From assembly GCA_921293015.1 (NCBI GenBank), contig OV121089.1, positions 49,113,220-49,177,219 of the forward strand: a stretch of DNA of 64,000 nt, written 5' to 3'. The notes under the pieces are model-generated. The model saw nothing but the letters and a program-made list of their open reading frames with translations, was not told the DNA's origin and ran no database searches. The translations under genes and the position numbers were made by a program. The number at the start of each line of letters is the position of its first letter. Position 1 is the first letter of the stretch. The DNA is from Phorcus lineatus (taxonomy: Eukaryota > Mollusca > Gastropoda > Trochida > Trochidae). Shown here one piece after another: positions 60,926 through 64,000 of this stretch.

Positions 60926-63780
60926 GAGAGGCATAGCATCAGTCTTGTCCGAGTCCTTTAATGGAGATCCTTCTCATCAACAATATAGCCGGTTAATTTC
61001 AGATTAGGTTGCAAGAAGCTGGCACTCTTGTCTTGCTTGTAAGATTCCTGATACACTTATGTCCTCGCTCATGCAGGACCAGTGACAAGTGACAGTTTGA
61101 AAAACAGCTGGATGAAAATTCAAACCACCAGGCTTGCTCGCATTAAAGACTAAAACTTATTTTCGAAACACTTCATTTCCAAGTACCTGGTAAAATAAGG
61201 ACCTGAGAAACCAAAGTAAAACAAAACAAACAAATACTTCTTTTGTCATTTTACTGATATTTCATTGTTATTTCACATGTTATATATATACTTTGCTTAT
61301 GTACAGTGTATGATACAAGGAGACACATAGATAATAACAGTAGGTCACAGACAGACACACAGACTGACATTAATACCTGGCGAGAAGGAGCTCCCCAAAG
61401 CTTCAACAGCTGAGCACAGGTAAAGCACATATCACTCCCCTGAGGCTAACATTGTACAAGCACTTTGTGATGTCAGCCCATTGAGAAACACTATCAGGTA
61501 TTACAAAATTACAAAGTCCTGGCTCCCTAACTTACAATTTTGGACTCACCTAAAAGTACCTGAAAAGTCAATGACTTGCCTCTCTTTCTACACAAGTAAG
61601 TACTAAAGAATATTGACTTTCTGACAAAGTTCTTAAGCTTTATGCAAAATAACTACATAAGTCCTGACTTACTCATTCTGAAAATATTTTTACAACCCTG
61701 ACATGGACATGAATATAACAAAAAGGGTACCAATTAACAAAGCATTTAAGCTATCCTTAACAATACTCTAAGAAGTGCCTCTCTGTTTGCTAATTAGAAG
61801 ACCGAGAAGGACGAACAATTGTCCAATATAACTCCTGAGAGAATCTGTCTTAGGTTGATGAATTGAGAGAGATTACAATTACCCCAAGTCTAAGGGTCCC
61901 TTGAAGGAGATCCTATCTTTGTCATTACAATACATAGGTGTCCCCAAGCTAACCAGTTTTCCATCCACAGAGAGTGTCTAATCTTGATGGCTCACAGATA
62001 GTGCCTGAACCTTGAAGTCTTCACACTGAAACAACTCCATCAGTCGACATGCTTACATATTCTACATTGTAAGAAAAAAACCCAAATGTTTCTCGGGCAC
62101 ATTTTTTTGCAAAGTCCTATAAGATATCTATCTCTAAGGGCAGTTGGACTTTATTTTTACTTTTTAATGAAACAAATATTGATGCGGGAGGGAAAGATGT
62201 TATTTTCACCATTAAAAATACAGTTTGGAAGTGTTATTTTTGGTTGACAAGTGGATTAATTGGTTGAGCAGTAGTGATGCAGAAATTATAAAAATAAGTT
62301 TTCTAAATGACAATAAAACTTTTACTAAACAATTACTTTTAAAGGTAATGCTACGATGCCCAAGAAACATTTAAGTTTTTTTATTTATCCCTATATATGT
62401 ATCTATTATAATTGAATATTTTCCAACTCCAATTGAGACAATCTACTGTTAACTGATTTGAGAGTGAGTATTTGTTAAGCACTGCTCGGGCAGTACTTGA
62501 GCCATTAGTTGTGTTTCAAGTAAGAACAAGGACAGTTCAGATTAATGTTAACAGTGCACTGTATGTAAAAACACTTCTCAAAAGAGATATCCAAAGTTCT
62601 TGCCGAAATGATATCAGCATCTTATAAAACAAAAACTTTTTAAAATCTATACAAAGAAACTGGCAAAGTTAAGGTTATTATTGCACACAGTCATATTTTC
62701 TAAGTAGCAAACTGGCAAAGTAACTATACAAGTCATAATCTTAACATAATCTAACTTCAACATTTTGAAATTATATACCATAAGAAGAGAATATGTACAT
62801 TCTATGAAAACAGATATATATCTCTTCTCAACATGTCATGTTGTCAATGTTACTAAAAATCATAAGTTAATGACCAACAAAATATACATACATATATTTG
62901 ACACATAATGACAATACACACCAACCTCATAATTAGATAACAATTCAATTAGCTGATGGATCACAGTGATTTAAAAGAATATTTCATCATGTAAGTTTTA
63001 GTGAGAGAACTAAAATCATTATATTCATGAAAGAGGGACATTGACAATGATTCATGGCTGCTTCATTGACATTATTTTATGAGGTGTGCGTTTACTCTCA
63101 GTTCAAATGATGTCCTATTTGCATATTCATCGTAAAAATATCGTATCAAAATTACTCGTTTGGAACTAAATTTGAAAATGGGTCTCATACGTGTTCAGGA
63201 GCTGAATTAAAATGTTCTTTTTACATGTTAATTAATAACTGACTTTAAAATCATTACAAAGTTTAACCTGCTCAATGTAACTGTGATCATTTAATACTCA
63301 CTTATTCAGAAAAAACTCACACAATAATAGGTTGAAGCATTTGGAAACAAAGAAATGTCATTAATAATAGTTAATAATCTTAAAATGAAAGGCCTAACTG
63401 AACAAAACATTCTTTCAAAAACAATAACAGTACAACCCTGAAAGACAATCTATTATGCATCTATCAGCATGACGGAACAGTTACCATGGCAACAACTAGA
63501 TAGCAAATCAGAGGGTTGATAGAAATATGTCATAGACAAAATTCATGAAAAAATACATCATCTAGATCAAGGAGTGGCATGTCTTTGCTCAATAATTAAG
63601 AAATGATTATGCAGGTTAACGTGGACTTCTTTTCTAACCGACATCATAAAAAACAAAGAATCTGACTTCCATGAATTATAGAAACTTCCTTTCAAACATG
63701 CGTACATTCCTTTTATTTACACTCCTAACATGCTCACATTCCATTATTTTTAAATATTCATATAGGACATGCTCAAACCC
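60926..63780. other. Gene-free AT-rich end region
   Basis: No coding region, RNA gene or complete repeat is recognised on either strand. Confidence 0.45.
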
Positions 63781-63784
63781 ATTC

Positions 63785-64000
63785 CCTCCCCAAAGAGGTA
63801 GCTCAATTATTCCTATACAAGCTCTGTTCTAAAACGGCATCATCTTGGATTTACAGCAGGTTCACCATGCAGCAAAATATTGCAACATAAACTACCTTGC
63901 AATATTTCAGCCAATGAAAACACTGCATGCTTATTTCTTAACATCACACAGGAATATGCAGTGACATAGTGGCTAAATAAAGCAAACAAGTTCTGTAGAG
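63785..64000. mobile_element. Partial copy of the second MITE family, cut by the window end
   Basis: gaggtagctc, attcctatacaagctctgtt, then ttgcaacataaactacct and gcaatatttcagccaatgaa match the element at 33269-33592 (interior in inverse orientation). The other end lies outside the window. Confidence 0.65.

Overview
The window is animal nuclear DNA: AT-rich, with multi-exon genes that have GT-AG introns, and with LINE, mariner, Tc1-like and tRNA-derived SINE remnants. Gene content, tRNA-headed SINEs with a shared central domain and the LINE C-terminal sequence suggest a mollusc, perhaps a bivalve. That placement is inference and was not tested by search.

Four host genes can be read. (1) 1446-3881 (+): a three-exon UNC-93/UNC93A-like 12-TM protein, 455 aa, whose last ~100 bp are tandemly duplicated just past the stop. 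(2) 6029-22997 (+): an eleven-exon matrix metalloproteinase (signal peptide, cysteine-switch propeptide, [12 protein letters not shown] catalytic domain, hemopexin-like domain, hydrophobic C-terminal tail). Its exons join in phase to 499 codons plus stop. The 3' part of exon 10, with its splice donor, is amplified into about 21 tandem copies of ~101 bp. (3) 30534-31775 (-): a 12-finger C2H2 zinc-finger protein in one open frame. (4) 51499-59565 (+): a two-exon GT14 core-2-type beta-1,6-N-acetylglucosaminyltransferase, 430 aa, with a 6.8 kb intron. The four genes have unrelated roles (membrane transport-like, extracellular proteolysis, DNA binding, Golgi O-glycan branching) and show no sign of acting together.

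Most of the rest is repeats. There are at least twelve minisatellites with units of 12 to 101 bp. Many have periods divisible by three and so give long meaningless reading frames. Mobile elements include a 5'-truncated LINE with one premature stop (40150-42021), two more LINE C-terminal fragments (4.4 and 27.5 kb), a mariner nested inside a TTAA-flanked MITE (44474-46168) with an empty sister copy at 21865-22318, three decayed mariner relatives (13.1, 42.4, 56.0 kb), a Tc1-like remnant (23.6-24.3 kb), several other inverted-repeat elements, and a long unclassified repeat present at 9.63-10.57 and 48.1-49.48 kb.

The most unusual feature is the exon/donor array in the metalloproteinase gene, together with two competing candidate terminal exons that would give a membrane-anchored or a secreted enzyme. 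No CRISPR array, operon or prokaryote-type system is present.
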